Source of the DNA: Mycoplasmopsis californica
GTDB taxonomy: Bacteria; Bacillota_I; Bacilli_A; Mycoplasmatales; Metamycoplasmataceae
Length of the DNA: 64,000 nucleotides
Direction of reading: 5' to 3'
NCBI RefSeq assembly: GCF_000695835.1
Contig: NZ_CP007521.1
Span: 682,001 to 746,000, forward strand
The notes under the pieces were generated by a model. The model ran no database searches. It was not told the origin of the DNA and saw only the letters and a program-made list of their open reading frames with translations. The translations under genes and the position numbers were made by a program. Below are positions 32,286 to 42,233 of the stretch, one piece after another. Numbering within the stretch: position 1 is the first letter of the stretch; each line of letters opens with the position of its first letter.

Positions 32286-34320
32286 AATCTACCTCCATTC
32301 CATTACTTGCATACTTTTTGCTATGGCTAATTTCAATAAAAAATGCATCGCTTTGATAATTTTTGATAGAATTTATTAATTTTTTATTCACTTCTAAATC
32401 TAGATTTTCAAAAGCTTCATCAAGCATAATAAGCTTGAATTTTTTTGTAAATAATTTTAGTAAAATGATTAATTGCCTCTGTCCACTTGATATATTTTCT
32501 CCATTATTATTTATAAACGAATTAAGTGTTAAGTTACAACGCTCCATAACCTTATCTAAACCATAAAAGTCAATATTATTCATCAATGTTTTATGTATAT
32601 TTTGATTCCCACACACCAAAAAATCATAAACAGTTGATTGCGGAATGTAAACGTCATCATTTATTAAAATCGAATCATTTTTAAGAGCTAAAATATTAAT
32701 AAAATTCACATTATGGTTGTTAATCTTTAATGTGCCATCTCAATTTGAAAGTTTAAAATTTAATAAATTTAATAATGTACTCTTTCCGCAACCGTTTTTG
32801 CCTATAAAATGTGTATTTTCATTTAATTTTATAGCATCAATATTTATATTATTATTTCCTGATTCATAACCAAAGTTAAGATCTAATAACTCAATTTCTT
32901 TAATTTTTTCAATCATCACGCCTTTATTTTCTAGGTTTATTTCTTTGAAATTCAATACAAAATTAATCATGTCAATATGCTTTGCAACAATACTATTCAT
33001 CATTATTATCGACGTTAATGATGCAACAGGTTGTACAAAGTATGACATTGTAGTTAATATCATAATTAACGTTCCAACGGTTAATTGATTTTTAAAAATT
33101 AGAAAACAAGACACAAATACAATAACCAAACCTAAATTTCCAATTAAAAAGTCATTAACTAAGTTATTGACATTTTTACTTTTATTTAATTTATAATCAC
33201 TCATTTTAAATTTTATTAATTTTTCTTGGCGTAAAAGTTCATTGAAATTTAAACTGTATTCATCATTAAATGAAGTTAATCCAAAAACATAATCCATTTC
33301 AGTTTGTGCATTATTATGAGATAAATTTAAATGTTTTTGGTATCTTTTTTCAATAAAAAAATGAAAAATAATATTAATAATCAAACACAACGCACTAAAA
33401 GAAAATACGATCCCAAATATAATTAAATTTAGTCAAATCAAAAATAATGAACTGAATAAAATAGCGATAAATTCAGCAAAAAATGTGTATAAAAAGCTGG
33501 CTTTGTATTCGCTAATAAAATTTATATAACCTAAACGCTTGAAAATTTCTGAATTTGTTATTTTAGATTTTTCATTTAATCCAATTCGTTGTAGTTTTGT
33601 AAAAAATCTTTCTTTAATATCTATTTCTATCGCATTAGCCAGCTTTTTAGTCATTAAATTTTTTAAAAATACACTTAAAAACCGGACAATATTCAATCAT
33701 AAAAAACCAATAAACAATGCAAACAACATCTTGTTTAAATGATTTAGTATTACCAAATCAAAAACAATTTTTACAAAAAATGAAGAGCTAAATGCTAATA
33801 ACATTGTTAATAAGGACACAAAAACTATACAAAATAAGTTAAAATTAAAACTAAATAAATATTTTAACTTGTTATCAACACATTTAATATCCTGTCTTTG
33901 ATTGTTTTCTATATCACGATACACAAAACTCATTATGCCCGTATAAATTGATCTAAACTCAGTGTGATTCATTTTTATTTTTCTTCCTATTCTAGAATCC
34001 TGAATATAAACATAATTTTTATCAATTTTTTCGATTACAAGATAGTGTTTAAGTCCTTCATCCTCCACCAATACAATAAAAGGTAAATCAATATTTTTAA
34101 TTTTCTTTAATTCATCAAAATTAGTTTTATATGTATCAATGATCAAGCCATTTTCCCTGGCAACTTTTCCTAATGTTGTCAAGCTTATTCCATTTGGTCC
34201 ATAATCTGCTTTTAATTTCAAATAATTTATTTCTACGTCTGATTTATTGAGTTTTTTTATAAAATATTGCAAAACGTGTAGTCCGCAATCTTTTGAATCG
34301 TATTGTTTTGATATTCTCAT
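32260..34320 (-). CDS. peptidase-domain-containing ABC exporter (C39, bacteriocin-type)
   Basis: 686 residues in three parts. An N-terminal C39 cysteine-peptidase domain has the QYDSKDCG box with Cys12, HYLVI with His92 and Asp108 in QDS, the full triad. A membrane domain of about six helices spans residues 150-430. The ATPase has Walker A GKNGCGKST (507-515), signature ISSGQ (610-614), Walker B LIMLDEA (Asp634/Glu635) and H-loop ISH. Such proteins cut leader peptides after Gly-Gly and export the cargo. ATG 34320 has no clear Shine-Dalgarno. No cargo gene is evident nearby. The signature ISSGQ departs from LSGGQ. Confidence 0.9.
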
Positions 34321-34362
34321 ACTTATAGGTATTAATTTTTAAAGCAGATTTTATTAAAATGG

Positions 34363-34400
34363 AAAAAATATATAATTTATGCCTATAAATTATATTTTTT
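34363..34400. promoter_or_regulatory. A+T palindrome between divergent recU and C39 exporter
   Basis: Left arm aaaaaatatataatttat and right arm ataaattatatttttt pair with one 2-nt bubble around a short gcct centre. It sits in the shared upstream region of recU (plus) and the exporter (minus), with T-runs outside, so it could be an operator or a divergent hairpin. Confidence 0.45.
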
Positions 34401-34446
34401 TCTTTTTTTCAATTTACAAAGAAATTCCGTGATATGTATAGTTGAG

Positions 34447-34926
34447 ATGAAAAATAGAGGAATGTTATTAGAAAAAATCATCAACCAAACAATAGCACAT
34501 TATGAAACGTATAATAAAGCTTTAATCGAGAAGAAAACTTTGCCCGTTAAATTCCACAAGGTTGATAACAAAAGAGAATTGTCGGGAGCTTACGTTTATA
34601 AGAAAAGTACAGTCGATTATATCGGGTGTGTTGATGGAACTTTTGTTGCTTTTGAAGCAAAAACGACCAATGAAAATCGGCTTCCCGCAAGTAATATTTT
34701 GCGACACCAAATAGATTATTTAAATAAAATTAACACAATGAATGGAATTGCCTTTTTTATTATTATGTTTAGTAATGTTGATGAGTTTTATATTATTAAT
34801 TCACAGTATTTAGCTACACATTGAAAAAAATCCTGAACATATGAAGAAATAAAAAATGCCGGAATACAAATTGAACTTACGTATCCTGGCATTATTGACT
34901 TTTTACCTTATTTGTATAGTATCTAG
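34447..34926 (+). CDS. recU: Holliday junction resolvase RecU
   Basis: 159 residues from ATG 34447. RecU cuts four-way junctions in Gram-positives. Motifs: NRGMLLEKIINQTI at the N-terminus, STVDYIGCVDGTFVAFEAKTT with the nuclease Asp, Glu and Lys, and HQIDYLNKINTMNGIAFFII. I prefer this ATG over GTG 34429 because the family begins just before the NRG motif. Two TGA-Trp codons lie near the C-terminus. Its TAG stop overlaps the stop of hup on the other strand by 4 nt. Confidence 0.92.
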
Positions 34927-35201
34927 TTTTTATCAACGGCTTCTTTTAGGAATTTAGATGGCCTGAACTTAATAACTTTTTTAGGTTCGATAACCAACAA
35001 TTCTTTTGTAAATGGGTTTGTTGTTTCACGTCTAGCACGTTCAACAACATCAAAAGTTCCTAGTACGCTCAATTGAACCTTTTCCCCCTCTGAAAGATAG
35101 TCTTTCAGAACAATTATGAATTTATCAAAAAATTCATTTGCAGTTCTTACTGGAACACCCATCTTTTCAGCTACTTCGGCCATAAATTCTTTTTTAGTCA
35201 T
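34923..35201 (-). CDS. hup: HU-family nucleoid protein
   Basis: 92 residues from ATG 35201, preceded by AAAGGG; a TTG further upstream adds five unlikely residues. HU dimers bend and compact DNA. The family features are seen: KKEFMAEVAEKMGV, an intermediate helix FFDKFIIVLKDYLSEGEKVQL, the GTFDVVERARRETTNP arm and the closing KKVIKFRPSKFLKEAV. It ends in TAG inside a CTAG shared with recU's stop on the other strand. Confidence 0.95.
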   Translation of the reverse strand: MTKKEFMAEVAEKMGVPVRTANEFFDKFIIVLKDYLSEGEKVQLSVLGTFDVVERARRETTNPFTKELLVIEPKKVIKFRPSKFLKEAVDKN

Positions 35202-35336
35202 GAGATACCCTTTCAATATACACGGAGATTATTTTTAACCACCTATAATTTAATTTTACACAAAATGTCAGTATTTTTATACGCATTTATATACAAAAAA
35301 CAATTTTAATAAAAACATTCACACAATGGAGCATAT

Positions 35337-35474
35337 ATGAAAAATATAAAATTTATTAAAAATCTAAATTGAAACGAGCGCCTCCTTGCTCTAATTAATC
35401 TAAATAGCATTCAATGGGCGACAGCGGATCTCCAAGAAAATTTTTTGAATGTCAAAAATAAATATAATGAATAA
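35337..35474 (+). CDS. possible 45-aa protein, unknown
   Basis: ATG 35337 with TGGAGC about 6 nt upstream opens a 45-residue frame, ending TAA 35472-35474, with one TGA-Trp. The product is amphipathic with two Trp, basic at its N-terminus (MKNIKFIKNLNWNE), no signal peptide. A hairpin at 35487-35509 follows directly and could terminate both this and der. No homolog is recognised, and coding is unproven. Confidence 0.45.
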
Positions 35475-35486
35475 TTGAAATAAAAT

Positions 35487-35509
35487 CAGCAAACTCTTGC
35501 ATTTGCTGA
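35487..35509. terminator. bidirectional terminator between 45-aa ORF and der
   Basis: Eight-bp stem tcagcaaa/tttgctga with a 7-nt loop. On the minus strand it is followed by tttta behind der. Confidence 0.7.
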
Positions 35510-35514
35510 AAATA

Positions 35515-36822
35515 TTATTCAAGTCCTGATTTGTTTTTGAAAATTAATTTAATCGGGCATCCTGTGAAATCAATGATCGAGCGTATTTGCTTTTCCAAAA
35601 ATCGTTCGTAACTTCAATGCAGGAATTTTTTATTATTGACATAAAAAACAAAAGTTGGAATTCGCAAATCCGTAAATTTACGCGCAAAATAAATATTTAA
35701 GCGACCACCATTGTAAGGAGCGGCGGGTTGAATTAATTGAGTTTCCCGAATAAAGTTTGATAATAAAGCAGGTTTTACATCTCGTTCTAAATTTTGTTTA
35801 ACTTGCAAAATTGTGTCAATAAATTTATCAATTCTTTGATTTTTTAAAACTGAAATAAAGCAAAATGGAACTCACGGAACAAAATGAAATTTATTTCTCA
35901 TTTGCTTTTCGTAATTAATCATTGTATTAGTATCTTTGTTTATTAAATCTCACTTATTAACGGCGATTATAATCGGTTTTGAATTTTCCAATGCATATCC
36001 AATAATACGTGAATCAAAATGGCTTAATTCTTTGGTCGAATCGATCATAATGATTGATAAATCAGATTCATCTAATGCGCTTATTGCACGCATTAAAGCA
36101 TATTTATCAATCATATCTACAATTTTACTTTTTCTTGTAATCCCTGCTGTATCTACAACTTCAAACTCTTGATCTCGTATTTTAACAAAACTCTTTACAG
36201 CATCACGTGTTGTTCCTGCAATTTCACTTACAATCGATCTTTGTTCACCACAAAGCAAGTTAAGAAGAGAACTTTTACCAGAATTAGGCCGGCCAATTAT
36301 TGATAATTTAAAGTTTTTTGAGGTTTTTTGGTCATCAAGATTTAAATTTCGCAAACACTCATCCAAAACATCGCCTACACCATGGCCGTGTTGCGCACTT
36401 ATCTTAAATATATTCTCACCTAATGAATATCAAGAATAATTAAATAAATCAAGATTGTCAAGTTTATTGGCAACAACTACAATTGGCTTGTTACTTTTCC
36501 GCAACATACTTAAAATTAATTGATCATCGTTTGTAATATCAGAAGCTCCATCAACCATAAAAATAATTACGTTAGCTTCATCAATTGCAATAGAAGCTTG
36601 AATTCTAATTTGTTCTTGAAATGGTCTATTTTCTACTTCAATACCACCAGTATCAATTACTTTAATTTCTTTTCCACTTCATTCGAATGTTTCGTAAAGA
36701 CGATCACGAGTAACTCCAGGTTCGTCATAGGTTATTGAACTTTTTTTACCCACTAATCTGTTGAAAAGAGTACTTTTTCCAACATTCGGCTTGCCTATAA
36801 TTGCAATTACATTATTGCGCAT
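35515..36822 (-). CDS. der: ribosome-associated double GTPase Der (EngA)
   Basis: 435 residues. Der has two G domains and a KH-like C-terminus and acts in 50S assembly. First domain: [17 protein letters not shown]; second: [25 protein letters not shown]. The C-terminal section has [25 protein letters not shown] 36822 lies within the end of cmk (11-nt overlap), the cmk-der order also seen in M. genitalium (MG330-MG329). Several TGA-Trp codons. Confidence 0.96.
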
Positions 36823-37495
36823 TTATAATTTCCTCGATTTGGCGGATTATTTCATTAACAACTTCACTGAATGTCATGTTTGTACAATCAATATAACTTG
36901 CGTCATCAACACGTTTTAGTGGGTCGTTAGCACGATTAAAGTCTTGATCATCACGAGTTTTTACAGCATCTAGAACTTCCTCATAACTTGTATTAAAACC
37001 TAATTCAATATTTTGCAAATAACGGCGACGAGCTCTTTCATGAGGAGTAGCATCAAGATAAACTTTTAGCTCTGCATAAGGCATAATTTTGTATGTTGTA
37101 TCTCTACCGTCCATTATAAAACCTTTTGACGATTTAGTCATGTGTTGAATAAATTCAACAACGTACTGGCGTACCGCTTTATAAATTGCAATTTCAGAAG
37201 AAACTTTAGAAACCTCATTTGATCTAATTGATCTTGTTATGTCTTCGCCATCTACATATATTTTTTGTTGATTGTCAAGCGAAATTTTTAAGAACTCATT
37301 ATTTAAGCAATCACTCACTGCATTTTCGTCAGTGTGATTGATTTTATTTTTAATCAAAACGTATGCAATTGCTCTATAAATGCTCCCCGAACTTAAAAAA
37401 GTGTAGCCTAATCTTTTTGCAATTTCTTCTGAAACAGTTGATTTTCCTGCACTTGAAGGGCCGTCAATTGCAACATTAATTTTTTTATGGTTCAT
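36812..37495 (-). CDS. cmk: cytidylate kinase
   Basis: 227 residues. It converts CMP/dCMP to the diphosphates. P-loop [10 protein letters not shown] at about 11-20, [23 protein letters not shown] (usual GRDIGT) and the LID region [15 protein letters not shown] with [15 protein letters not shown] are all in place. ATG follows AGGAGAAC. It overlaps der, so the two are cotranscribed and translationally coupled. Confidence 0.96.
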   Translation of the reverse strand: MNHKKINVAIDGPSSAGKSTVSEEIAKRLGYTFLSSGSIYRAIAYVLIKNKINHTDENAVSDCLNNEFLKISLDNQQKIYVDGEDITRSIRSNEVSKVSSEIAIYKAVRQYVVEFIQHMTKSSKGFIMDGRDTTYKIMPYAELKVYLDATPHERARRRYLQNIELGFNTSYEEVLDAVKTRDDQDFNRANDPLKRVDDASYIDCTNMTFSEVVNEIIRQIEEIINAQ

Positions 37496-37552
37496 ACAAA
37501 GTTCTCCTATATATTTGCTTATTTAACTAATAATAAATAATACTAAAAAAAA

Positions 37553-38023
37553 TTAAATTCTTACTTCTTTTATGACAATTTCTGCCGAGTCTGCTAATGT
37601 TACTGTATCTTCGTTACTAAATCTAGATTCAAAACCTCAATTATGTTCGCCGATGTTTTGCGCATCACCAATATGATTTTTCAAAAAGTGAGCAAGATCA
37701 CTTTTTTGTAAAGAAATATCTTTAAAAATATCTTTTGGCATCACTTTTGTGGCACAGTCAAATTGATAAAGGTTTGCTTTTATCTTTTGGAGTTCTTCAA
37801 TATTTAATAGTGTAATTTGTTTTGTTTTATCATATTTGAAATCAGGAAAAATCGTATCATCAAATGCACTAATAGTTTTATTTAAGGGCAATAGGCGCAT
37901 GAAGGATAAGACATCTTTTTTAAAGTCTTTATCTTCTTTCAACAAACTTGCAAAAAGGCTTTCAGGACCATAATTAGTATGATTAAAATTACTTAATAAA
38001 TCACCATTTTTCTTGCTTTTCAT
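37553..38023 (-). CDS. conserved-looking protein of unknown function
   Basis: 156 residues including one TGA-Trp at 37634-37636. It is soluble, slightly acidic and rich in Asp, Lys and Asn, with no signal, membrane segment or known motif (stretches such as DVLSFMRLLPLNKTIS and DCATKVMPKDIFKDI). TATAAT on the minus strand lies 6 nt ahead of ATG 38023 without a Shine-Dalgarno. It sits 57 nt upstream of cmk on the same strand, so it may be the first gene of a cmk-der operon. Confidence 0.65.
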
Positions 38024-38029
38024 ATATTA

Positions 38030-38035
38030 ATTATA
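38030..38035 (-). promoter_or_regulatory. -10 box of the 156-aa gene, likely leaderless
   Basis: Minus-strand TATAAT 6 nt before ATG 38023. Confidence 0.5.
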
Positions 38036-38124
38036 GCTATAATTATTAATAAAAAAATTACATTTAAAATTTCACTGATGAATATTAATGATATACATTG
38101 TAAATAAGAGTTTAAAAAAATAAA

Positions 38125-38149
38125 ATCTCTCAAAATTAAAATGAGAGAT
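38125..38149 (-). terminator. dnaJ terminator
   Basis: Stem atctctca/tgagagat, with a 9-nt A/T loop; on the minus strand followed by ttttattttttt. Confidence 0.8.
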
Positions 38150-38160
38150 TATATTACCAT

Positions 38161-39240
38161 TTATTTAAAAAGCTTGATGAAGTCTAGATTTGTGTTGTCT
38201 TGAAATTCTGAGATTTGATTAGCTAATTTATTCATTTCTGATTTAGAAAGGTCTGGAATGATAATTTTTAATTGAATTTTTAAATCTCCACTGCGGCCAC
38301 TACGACGAATACCTTTTCCATTTAGAACTAATATTTTTCCATTTTGATGACTTCGACGTAATTGAATAGTTTCATTTCCATAAGGAGTTGGCACAATAAC
38401 TTGATTTTCTTTAACAATATCAATAAATGAAACTGGAAATTCTAAGAATAAGTTTAATCCTTCTCTCACAAAATATTTGTGAGGCAATACTTGGAATTCA
38501 ATAATTAAATTACCAGCAGGGCCACCATTTAGACCTTTTTCTCCATATCCTGTTAATGAAATTTTATCACCTGTTTGGCACCCTTCAGGAGCTCTAAATT
38601 TGACTTTTTTATCTTTTTTAATATAAACATTACCTTTGCAAGTTTTGCATGGGTTTTTTATTATTTCGCCGTTGCCGTGACAATTTGAACAAATCTGAGC
38701 AGTTGACATCATCCCAAAAAGAGTTCGTTGTTGAATTTGTTGTTGGCCTGTCCCTTTACACGTTGAACAAGTTAAAATATCACTTGATTTTTCCGCTCCT
38801 CGTCCCTCACAGGAATCGCAAGCTTCTCATTTTTGCAATTTTTTCTCAAATTCAACTCCTTTTATCGAATCTTCAAATGAAATTTGGACTCTCGCCATCA
38901 AATCGTCGCCTCGCATAGGAGTATTTGTTTTTTGTCTACTTGATCCACCAAAAAATGAACTAAAAATATCTCCAAATCCGCCAAAACTGCCGAAATCACC
39001 AAATCCGCCAAAACCTTGTGGCCCTTCTTCTGAACCATATTGGTCGTAATTAGCTCTTTTTTCTTTGTCGCTTAAAACTTCATAAGCTTGGTTTAATTCC
39101 TGCATTTTTTGGTCACTAGTTCCATCTTTTAATTTATCTGGATGATACTGCATCGCTAATTTACGGTATGCTGACTTAATTTCTTTTTCTGTAGCATCCC
39201 TTGAAACACCTAAAACTTCATAATAATCTTTTTTACTCAT
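38161..39240 (-). CDS. dnaJ: chaperone DnaJ
   Basis: 359 residues. It delivers unfolded proteins to DnaK. J domain at 1-70 with HPD in YHPDKL, Gly/Phe-rich linker ([15 protein letters not shown]), then four CxxCxGxG zinc repeats ([32 protein letters not shown]; the last degenerate) and the C-terminal substrate domains. There is a TGA-Trp at 38828. It has its own CIRCE-controlled promoter and a terminator, so it is monocistronic here, away from dnaK. Confidence 0.97.
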
Positions 39241-39250
39241 GTTTTTTATT

Positions 39251-39277
39251 TTAGCACAAAAGCTCTTTGAGTGCTAA
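39251..39277 (-). promoter_or_regulatory. CIRCE operator (HrcA site) of dnaJ
   Basis: TTAGCACAA-N9-GAGTGCTAA: the right arm is a perfect CIRCE half-site and the left matches 7 of 9. It lies between the -10 box and the dnaJ start, where HrcA represses heat-shock genes in other bacteria. Confidence 0.88.
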
Positions 39278-39283
39278 ATTTAA

Positions 39284-39289
39284 ATTATA
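39284..39289 (-). promoter_or_regulatory. -10 box of dnaJ
   Basis: Minus-strand TATAAT placed so that transcription would start within or at the edge of the CIRCE element. Confidence 0.6.
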
Positions 39290-39320
39290 AATTTTAAGGG
39301 TTTGACTTCAACTAAAAAAT

Positions 39321-40376
39321 CTAAATTTTATTAAAACGTTTAAATATTCAAGCTGTTTTAGAAATAGTGAAGCTTGAATAGTAAGTTTTGAAATACGACT
39401 CATTAACAATTAACCCCATATAAGTAAAATAAGTTAATGATGAAACAAATAATGCCAAATAAAGAAATGTGCCAATTGTTCCATATTGATCATATTTTAA
39501 TAGTGAAGTTAAATAACCAAATCCACTAATAAAAATCATATTTGGTATTGATGCCACTAAAACACCCGGCAACACTGAGTTCCATTGCAACTTAAAACTT
39601 GGAGTCAGTTTATAAATAAGAGTGAAACCAAGATACAAAATTAAAAGTAGATAAATAAATAATGAAATATAAAAAAATATAGTTTCGCCTGTTAGACTAA
39701 ATGATGGAGTTATCCATTTATAGAAAGTAATATAAAGTGCCGAAGCTAAAAAAATGTATATACTTATACCCAAAACTACAAAGAAACCTTTTATTCTGTT
39801 AAGAAAAAAATTACCTAAGTTTTCATGGCCGTATATGTAGTTTTGTAAGTAGATAAAACGCCCTCATCCACTCGATCCTAGTCACGTCGAAGTCAATAGT
39901 AAAACGAGTATTGCCGTGTATTTAGCTCCTTCATTTATCTTAAATTCTGGAATTGCCAATAAGGACTGGACGCCTGGTATTACTCTTGTTATAATTTTGT
40001 TCACGAATATTACATTGTAATCGTCAATAAATGAAAGTAAAACAATAACAATTGTAGATATAGGCACAAATGATACAAGGAAATAAAAAGCGAGTGAGAA
40101 TGGAATAAAAGCCGAGTCTTTTGCAATGAATTTTGCATATGTACGATCGACTAACTCATTAGTTTTAACCTTATTTTTTCATCCAATTTTTGATGTTGTT
40201 AATCATAAAATAAAACGTAAAAAATACTTAATTATCTTTTCAAAAAAATCTCAACGACGATTTTCATTAGAAATTATATTTTTACCAGCTCAGGAACTTC
40301 TATTTTTTCTGTTTGTTATTTTTTTAATTTGTTTTAGTTCTAAACCCGTATATATTTGTCGTTGTTTTTTAGCCAT
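39321..40376 (-). CDS. YihY/virulence-factor-BrkB-family membrane protein
   Basis: 351 residues with TGA-Trp codons. After a basic cytoplasmic N-terminus of about 85 residues, there are six to seven hydrophobic segments: FSLAFYFLVSFVPISTIVIV, the LLLTSTWLGSSGWGRFIYLQNYIYG loop, and LLYL-type helices later. The S-x-A-x-x-x-L-V-P pattern and STWxxSxG motif match YihY/UPF0761, whose role is undefined. A TATAAT lies 7 nt before ATG 40376. It lies directly downstream of rpiB on the same strand but has its own promoter. Confidence 0.82.
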
Positions 40377-40383
40377 ATTTAAT

Positions 40384-40389
40384 ATTATA
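40384..40389 (-). promoter_or_regulatory. -10 box of the YihY-family gene, likely leaderless
   Basis: Minus-strand TATAAT 7 nt before the ATG; no Shine-Dalgarno. Confidence 0.55.
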
Positions 40390-40471
40390 AATTTTAAAAA
40401 TAAAAGCACAACATTTTAATAGTTGTGCAGCAATTAGTAAAAATCAGTGTTTTTCAGTGCAAATTTGAAAA

Positions 40472-40921
40472 CTAGTCTTCAAAATGTTCAATATCATCTA
40501 TTCTTTGTTGGTGACGGCCACCCTCATAATTTGTCGCAATATATTTATCAACCATGGTTTTAGCTTGCTCAAAACTAACTTGGCGACCACCGAAAACTAA
40601 AATATTTGCATTGTTGTGTAATTTTGCTAGTTCAGCATCCTCAACAGAAGCAACCCTAGCAGCTCTTATTCCGTTATGACGATTTAATGCATATGAAATC
40701 CCTAAACCGGTACCACATAAACCAATTCCAAAATTTACATCATTTTCTTTAACGTACTTTGCAAGTTTATGTCCTTGAAGTGAATATGAAACTTTTTGAG
40801 ACTCATCAACCGGCCCTAAATCAACAGCTTGATACCCAAGTTCTTCAATGTATGCCACAAGTTTATTTTTAAGATCGACCGCCGCGTGGTCGGAAACGAA
40901 AGCAACTATTTTTTTATCCAT
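40472..40921 (-). CDS. rpiB: ribose-5-phosphate isomerase B
   Basis: 149 residues; AAGGAG precedes the ATG. It interconverts ribose-5-P and ribulose-5-P in the pentose phosphate pathway (some relatives act on allose- or galactose-6-P). The opening VAFVSDHAAVDLKNKL, the anion-hole loop GIGLCGTGLGISYALN with the catalytic Cys, and RAARVASVEDAELAKLHNNANIL are typical. The usual HDxyS His-Asp pair near residue 10 is present as SDHA. Confidence 0.93.
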   Translation of the reverse strand: MDKKIVAFVSDHAAVDLKNKLVAYIEELGYQAVDLGPVDESQKVSYSLQGHKLAKYVKENDVNFGIGLCGTGLGISYALNRHNGIRAARVASVEDAELAKLHNNANILVFGGRQVSFEQAKTMVDKYIATNYEGGRHQQRIDDIEHFED

Positions 40922-41016
40922 ATATTCTCCTTAATAATTAAATTTTATATTAAAAGAAATAAACACATCAAACTATTAATTAGTTAAATAGAATTAATCT
41001 TTTCCGTATTTTAAAT

Positions 41017-41047
41017 AAAAACAGGGAGAATTAAGCTACCTGTTTTT
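41017..41047 (-). terminator. terminator behind the PQ-loop gene
   Basis: Nine-bp stem aaaaacagg/cctgttttt, overlapping the stop codon, with a T-rich tail on the minus strand. Confidence 0.7.
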
Positions 41048-41770
41048 ATTTTTTAAATGATTTTCAATCAATAAATATACCTGCGATAAATAAATTGCCA
41101 GCGAAACAAATTGCCATACCATAGTCGTTATCAAACCTGCAGTAAATTCATTATTATTGAACCCAACAGCAACTCTATAGCATACTCAAGTCACATTTAT
41201 TGAGATAATAGTGAATAACATACCTTTTGACATACCCATAAATCTTTTTTGTTCTAGCGATTTAATAACCGAAGGAAAAAAGCTAAATGTTGTCAGCATT
41301 GGAAAAATAATAACGCATATGGCGTGTAATTGAGGCCACATTCTTTTGTCTTTTACAAGTCCATATATCGCAATGTTTGCGGCGAAAGCAACAACTAATG
41401 CAGCGATGATAAGAACTTTTCAAGCTTGTTTTCTTTTCTTCTCGTCCCTTGCGTACTTGTATGTGAAAAAAATTGTAAAAATAAAAATTGATAACGAAAG
41501 CATATTTGCTATTGATGAGGCTACCATTTTAACTGGTTGAATATCCCAAGAACCAATTAACATCCAACCAATAGATCCAACAAAAACAATTCAAAATGAG
41601 TAAAAATTAACACCTTCGCCAGTATCTTTATTTTTTAATAAATATACTAGTTGCGGAATCCCGACACTAACAGTCAATGTTATTGAAATAGTTGCAAAAA
41701 TTCAGGCAAATCAACCTGAAACCAAATAAGTTTTATCTAAATTATAAATATTAAAAAACTTTTCTACCAT
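41036..41770 (-). CDS. PQ-loop-type seven-helix membrane protein
   Basis: 244 residues with about seven hydrophobic segments. The first helix pair contains TVSVGIPQLVYLLKNKDTGEGVNF then a Phe-Trp-rich second helix, the PQ-loop/SWEET pattern of Pro-Gln at a helix end followed by a polar loop. A second half repeats the general spacing (MLTTFSFFPSVIKSLEQKRFMGMS). PQ-loop proteins carry sugars, amino acids or cystine in other organisms; the substrate here is unknown. It is a single gene. Confidence 0.65.
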
Positions 41771-41919
41771 ATCTTCTTTTCTTAATTGTAATTACTAACA
41801 CTAACACAAATGTGTCATAAACACTAATAAATTATACACTTTATACAAAATCAAACTTTCTAATGGATCATTATATTTTTAGATAATATAATATTGAATT
41901 AAAGATTAATAATTAATTA

Positions 41920-41925
41920 TATAAT
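41920..41925 (+). promoter_or_regulatory. -10 box of acpS operon, likely leaderless
   Basis: TATAAT ends 7 nt before the acpS ATG with no Shine-Dalgarno between. Confidence 0.55.
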
Positions 41926-41932
41926 ATTAAAT

Positions 41933-42232
41933 ATGAAAATAGGTCTCGATGCAACAACCATTAAACGTTTTAAAAATATGCCAAAAGGTTTTGAAAAACG
42001 TTTTTGCCATCCAAATGAATTATTACTTTTGGAAAAAGAAAAACACAAAGCTGATTTTCTAGCATCAATATGAGCAATTAAGGAAGCTTTATTTAAAGCT
42101 GATAACAATTTTGCTGATTTTCGCAAAATTGAGCTCAAAAAAGATCAACACGGTTGGGAGCATTCCGACTGGAATATAGCAACAACAAATGAGGGCGACC
42201 TAGTCATTGCCGTCGTAGTTAAAAAGGAGTAA
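41933..42232 (+). CDS. acpS: holo-[acyl-carrier-protein] synthase
   Basis: 99 residues with one TGA-Trp. It transfers phosphopantetheine from CoA to the serine of ACP. The two signature motifs are visible: IGLDATTIKRF at the N-terminus with Asp5-type metal ligand, and SIWAIKEALFKA (consensus WAxKEAxxKA). It is shorter than the usual 115-125. It opens the acpS-plsC-scpA-scpB run; the acyl carrier protein it should modify is at 52216. Confidence 0.92.
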
Positions 42233-42233
42233 T

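Noticed and set aside
38161-39240. dnaJ split into two genes at 38828
   Set aside because: The break is a TGA that encodes Trp in this code; the zinc domain continues in frame.
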